64,000 bases of DNA, taken from NCBI GenBank assembly GCA_016124315.1, contig WGNW01000024.1:54249-118248 (forward strand), written 5' to 3'. Both the position numbers and the translations under genes were made by a program. Source of the DNA: Alphaproteobacteria bacterium (lineage in GTDB: Bacteria > Pseudomonadota > Alphaproteobacteria > SMXS01). Numbering within the stretch: position 1 is the stretch's first letter; each line of letters opens with the position of its first letter. Under the pieces are notes generated by a model. The model had not been told where the DNA came from. It saw nothing but the letters and a program-made list of their open reading frames with translations, and ran no database searches. Below are positions 61,127-64,000 of the stretch, one piece after another.

Positions 61127-61438
61127 ATGAGGACAGGATGCTACGCCGTGATCTTTACTTCCAGGCTTGGCGCTGAGGCTGCGGACTACGCCCTGTGGGC
61201 GGACCGTATCGAGGCGCTGGCCCGCAATCAGCCCGGCTATCTCGGCCACGATTCGCTGCGCGACCAGGATGGTCTCGGCATCACGGTCAGCTACTGGAAC
61301 TCGGAAGACGCAATTGCGCGCTGGAGGGCGCATGCGGAACATGCGACGGCGCGCTCACTGGGCCGAGAACGGTTTTACGACTGGTTCCGGCTGGACGTAT
61401 GCCGGGTGACGCGGACCTACGGTTTCGGCGAGAGGTGA
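61127..61438 (+). CDS. ABM-domain monooxygenase-like protein
   Basis: A 103-aa protein with an ABM-like fold: YAVIFTSRLGAEAADYALWADRIEALARNQPGYLGHDSLRDQDGLGITVSYWNSEDAIARWRAHAEH. The pattern IxVSYWxSEDAIxxWxxxxEH is typical of small heme-degrading or antibiotic monooxygenase-like proteins. No cofactor or substrate can be assigned. It is divergent from the PhoX-like gene (88 bp) and differs clearly from the other ABM protein at 55337. Confidence 0.82.
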   Translation: MRTGCYAVIFTSRLGAEAADYALWADRIEALARNQPGYLGHDSLRDQDGLGITVSYWNSEDAIARWRAHAEHATARSLGRERFYDWFRLDVCRVTRTYGFGER

Positions 61439-61522
61439 GGCTGGCGAACATGGGAGGGGAGAAGGGGATAGTAGCTGTCGGGCCCCTTCCCGGTTTTCGG
61501 CCTTCAATCGCAGTATCTTCCT

Positions 61523-61557
61523 GGGGTCCACAGACCCCGGAACAAGTCCGGGGTGAC
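61523..61557. repeat. Palindromic intergenic unit
   Basis: Contains ACCCCGGA-ACAAG-TCCGGGGT, an 8-bp stem, and ends in GGTGAC. In reverse orientation it reads GTCACCCCGGACTTGTTCCGGGGT, related to the arms of the 28437-28559 element. Confidence 0.5.
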
Positions 61558-61621
61558 GGATCAAAAGTCAAAGAAGGTAGTCGCTGATATGATTACGTCG
61601 TATTGGTAATTAATTCGTGGC

Positions 61622-61647
61622 GTCATCCCCGATTTGTTCGGGAATCC
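61622..61647. repeat. Palindromic intergenic unit
   Basis: GTCATCCCCGATTTGTTCGGGAATCC, a degenerate relative of the arm at 28437, in opposite orientation to the unit at 61523. The remainder of the 433-bp gap holds copy C of the other repeat family and an AT-rich stretch near 61690-61735 without a recognisable gene. Confidence 0.5.
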
Positions 61648-61734
61648 GTGTCGATATCAGTAAGGCTCTATGCGCAGTCGGATCACGTTTTTATCCTTGT
61701 GATCCTCCTACACGCCGCCTTTTATTTAGGTATG

Positions 61735-61837
61735 ACTTGCGGACCGGCGCCGCGCGCCCAATCGTATCGAGACCCCGATCAGGTCCGAGCGGGCGCATCG
61801 CGATACACGGCCCTTCGGGCCGTACTCGATGCGAGCG
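61735..61837. repeat. Structured intergenic repeat, copy C
   Basis: The third copy. It keeps AATCGTATCGAGACC, GCGCAT-GATACACGGCCC, a perfect ACGGCCC-TTC-GGGCCGT hairpin and the end TACTCGATGCGAGCG, but the first stem is degenerate. It lies 34 bp from the grxD 3' end. Confidence 0.7.
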
Positions 61838-61871
61838 GTGACATGATGGGAAGGACGGGAGCGACGATCGG

Positions 61872-62210
61872 CTACACGTATTGCGGGTCGAAGCCCTTGG
61901 ACTTCATGTATTCGTGCAGTTCGCCGGTCTCGTACATCTCGCGCATGATGTCGCAGCCGCCGACGAATTCGCCCTTCACGTAGAGCTGGGGAATGGTCGG
62001 CCAGTCGCTGAACTCCTTGATGCCGTTGCGCACGTTGTCGTCGGCCAGCACGTTGATGCCCTTGAACGGCACCGCCATGCGGTTGAGGATCTCCACCGCC
62101 GTGGCCGAGAAGCCGCATTGCGGGAACATGGGGTTGCCCTTCATGAACAGCACGACGTCGTTGCCGTCCAGCTCGGCCTGGATGAAATCGAAGACGGGAT
62201 TGTCGCTCAT
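61872..62210 (-). CDS. grxD: Monothiol glutaredoxin (Grx4 family)
   Basis: A 112-aa CGFS-type glutaredoxin that carries or transfers [2Fe-2S] clusters. [22 protein letters not shown] holds the active Cys with the CGFS signature, and [23 protein letters not shown] the cis-Pro and glutathione-binding loop. It lies 10 bp after bolA, and Grx4 and BolA proteins form complexes that sense or handle iron-sulfur clusters. The order purL-bolA-grxD is common in alphaproteobacteria. Confidence 0.97.
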   Translation of the reverse strand: MSDNPVFDFIQAELDGNDVVLFMKGNPMFPQCGFSATAVEILNRMAVPFKGINVLADDNVRNGIKEFSDWPTIPQLYVKGEFVGGCDIMREMYETGELHEYMKSKGFDPQYV

Positions 62211-62220
62211 TTGGGGTTTC

Positions 62221-62454
62221 CTACTCCGGTACCGACGTTTGCAGTGCCAGGGCGTGCAGCACGCCGCCCATCCTGCCCTGCAGCGCCTTGTAGACGATCT
62301 GGTGCTGCTGCACCCGGTTCTTGCCGCGAAACGCTTCCGACGTCACGTGGGCCGCGTAATGGTCGCCGTCGCCGCGCAGATCCTCGATGGTGACCTTGGC
62401 GTCGGGAAGGGCTTCCTCGATCAGCTTCTGGATTTCGTTGGCGTCCATCGCCAT
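62221..62454 (-). CDS. bolA: BolA family protein
   Basis: A 77-aa BolA-like protein, partner of the monothiol glutaredoxin. [39 protein letters not shown] includes the conserved helix-turn region with the cluster-ligand His candidates, and [22 protein letters not shown] the C-terminal His. It is between purL and grxD; spacings of 22 and 10 bp support one transcript. Confidence 0.96.
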   Translation of the reverse strand: MAMDANEIQKLIEEALPDAKVTIEDLRGDGDHYAAHVTSEAFRGKNRVQQHQIVYKALQGRMGGVLHALALQTSVPE

Positions 62455-62475
62455 GGGCGGGCCTCTCCTGTCGCG

Positions 62476-64000
62476 TCAGGGAATGGCCATGTAGGCGGGC
62501 AGCCAGCCTTCATGGGCCTGCTTGAGTTCGGCCACTGATATGGAGTCGGCCTCGGAAATTTTCAACACGTCGCCGCCGGTTACGCCGATCACCCAGGCGC
62601 TGACGCCGTCCACCGCCGCCTGCTCCAGCACCAGCTCCGGATTGCGGGTGGTGATCACGTAGCGGCCCTGGTCCTCGCCGAACAGGTAGGCGTAGGACGG
62701 CAGCTCGCCCCGGTCGTAGTCGAGGGCGGCGCCGATGCCAGAGGCCATGGCCATCTCCGCGACCGCGACCAGCAGGCCGCCGCCGGAGACGTCGTGGCAG
62801 GACGTGGCGGCGCCGTCCAGGATCAGGTTGCGCACCAGGTCGCCGTTGTGCCGTTCGATCGTCAGGTCGACGGGCGGCGGCGCACCGTCCTCGCGGCCGC
62901 ACAGCTCCCTTGCATAGAGCGACTGGCCCAGATGGCCGGCGGTGTCGCCGATCACCACGATGGTCTCGCCCTCGCCGGGGAAGGCGATGGAGACCCGCTG
63001 CTCGGCGTTGGCCAGCAGGCCGACGCCGCCGATCGCCGGCGTCGGCAGCACCGCCTGGCCGTTGGTCTCGTTGTAGAGCGACACGTTGCCGGAGACGACC
63101 GGGTAGTCGAGGGCGATGCAGGCCTCGGCCATGCCTTCGAGGCAGCCGACGAACTGGCCCATGATGGCCGGCTTCTCCGGGTTGCCGAAGTTCAGGCAGT
63201 TGGTGATGGCGAGCGGCATGGCGCCGGTCGCGGTGATGTTGCGCCAGGTCTCGGCGACCGCCTGCCGGCCGCCCTCCACCGGGTCGGCCTTGCAGTAGCG
63301 CGGCGTGCAGTCGGTGGCGATGGCGAGCGCCTTGCCGGTGCCGTGGACGCGGACCACGGCGGCGTCGCCGCCGGGGCGGCCGATGGTGTCGGCCATCACC
63401 ATGTGGTCGTATTGCTGCCAGATCCAGCGCTTGGAGGCCAGGTCGGGCGTCTCCAGCAGCTCGCGCAGCGCGTCGGCATTGCTCTCCGGCGCGGTGAAGG
63501 CCTCGGGGCCGAGCACGTCGGCGTGGGGCGTCCTCTCGTGCGGCCGGTCGTAGTTGGGCGCGTCGTCCACCAGCGGCCCGAGCGGGATGTCCGCCACCAC
63601 GGCGCCGTTGTGCCGCAGGGTCAGCCGGCGTGTGTCGGTGACCCTGCCGATCACCGCGAAGTCCAGGTCCCACTTGCGGAAGATCGCCATCGCCTCGTCC
63701 TCGCGGCCGGGCTTGAGCACCATCAGCATGCGCTCCTGGCTTTCCGACAGCATCATCTCGTAGGCGGTCATGCCGGTCTCGCGCTGAGGCACGTGGTCGA
63801 GGTCGAGCTCGATCCCCACCTCGCCCTTCGAGCCCATCTCAACCGACGAGGAGGTGAGGCCCGCGGCGCCCATGTCCTGGATGGCGACGATGGCGTCGGT
63901 CGCCATCAGCTCCAGGCACGCCTCGATCAGCAGCTTTTCGGTGAACGGGTCGCCCACCTGCACGGTCGGGCGCTTCTCCTCGCTGTCCTCGCCGAACTCG
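62476..64000 (-). CDS. purL: Phosphoribosylformylglycinamidine synthase subunit PurL (5' end outside the window)
   Basis: The C-terminal 508 or so residues of the FGAM synthase catalytic subunit, step 4 of purine synthesis. The track's ATG 63963 ([12 protein letters not shown]) is internal: the same frame continues to the window edge as [12 protein letters not shown]. Visible family motifs include [62 protein letters not shown] and [18 protein letters not shown]. It is the first gene of the visible purL-bolA-grxD order and ends 22 bp before bolA. Confidence 0.96.
   Translation of the reverse strand, partial: EFGEDSEEKRPTVQVGDPFTEKLLIEACLELMATDAIVAIQDMGAAGLTSSSVEMGSKGEVGIELDLDHVPQRETGMTAYEMMLSESQERMLMVLKPGREDEAMAIFRKWDLDFAVIGRVTDTRRLTLRHNGAVVADIPLGPLVDDAPNYDRPHERTPHADVLGPEAFTAPESNADALRELLETPDLASKRWIWQQYDHMVMADTIGRPGGDAAVVRVHGTGKALAIATDCTPRYCKADPVEGGRQAVAETWRNITATGAMPLAITNCLNFGNPEKPAIMGQFVGCLEGMAEACIALDYPVVSGNVSLYNETNGQAVLPTPAIGGVGLLANAEQRVSIAFPGEGETIVVIGDTAGHLGQSLYARELCGREDGAPPPVDLTIERHNGDLVRNLILDGAATSCHDVSGGGLLVAVAEMAMASGIGAALDYDRGELPSYAYLFGEDQGRYVITTRNPELVLEQAAVDGVSAWVIGVTGGDVLKISEADSISVAELKQAHEGWLPAYMAIP

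Overview
The window is a GC-rich (roughly two-thirds G+C), densely packed chromosomal segment of an alphaproteobacterium. Lineage markers visible in the sequence are a CcrM-type GANTC methyltransferase next to rnhB, an F0 operon (atpI-B-E-F'-F) that is separate from F1 and carries split b and b' subunits, a mutY / DciA-like / dsbA / smc block, two GGAAC-N16-CGTT promoters of the EcfG general-stress type, DUF1244, PA0069-type radical SAM, UrcA and DUF934 proteins, and a lone rpsD. Gene content would fit a Rhodospirillales-like free-living heterotroph, but the genus cannot be read from this sequence.

Layout. 0-9 kb: a GH19 lysin-like gene, an ABC-F ATPase, a candidate structured small RNA, a membrane diguanylate cyclase, glutathione peroxidase, epoxide hydrolase, MtgA and a HerA-like ATPase. 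9-16 kb: a class III aminotransferase, three small envelope-stress membrane proteins, a TetR-HlyD-ABC efflux operon resembling E. coli cecR-ybhGFSR, and a GST. 16-27 kb: the F0 operon, smc, a DsbA-like lipoprotein, a DciA-like protein, mutY, an orphan gene, ccrM and rnhB. 27-33.5 kb: radical SAM protein, moaB, lytic transglycosylase, a family-4-like UDG, an EEP phosphatase/nuclease and small genes. 33.6-39 kb: ETF-ubiquinone oxidoreductase, a TPR protein, ispE and a lipoprotein hydrolase. 39-43.4 kb: sugar-nucleotide genes (an NDP-sugar epimerase, wecB, wecC) and tRNA-Gln. 43.4-52 kb: urcA, the putrescine importer potFGHI, carbonic anhydrase with a MaoC hydratase, an HExxH/TPR lipoprotein and a second UDG-superfamily protein. 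52-58 kb: cysI-DUF934-trmJ-ABM run, an SDR and a P450. 58-64 kb: rpsD, a PhoX-like Tat protein, an ABM protein, grxD, bolA and the 3' part of purL.

Most genes are housekeeping, many in translationally coupled runs with 1-4 bp overlaps. I see no phage, integron, CRISPR or recognisable defence island. The least ordinary material is non-coding: a candidate 6S-like RNA on the minus strand at about 2.93-3.11 kb; a three-copy, about 100-bp structured intergenic repeat with compensatory changes in one stem; other paired palindromic elements in gene-free gaps; a cluster of six GANTC sites at the ccrM/rnhB junction; two EcfG-type promoters; and a terminator-like hairpin in the rpsD leader. No computation was run: all structures, promoters and homologies were judged by eye.
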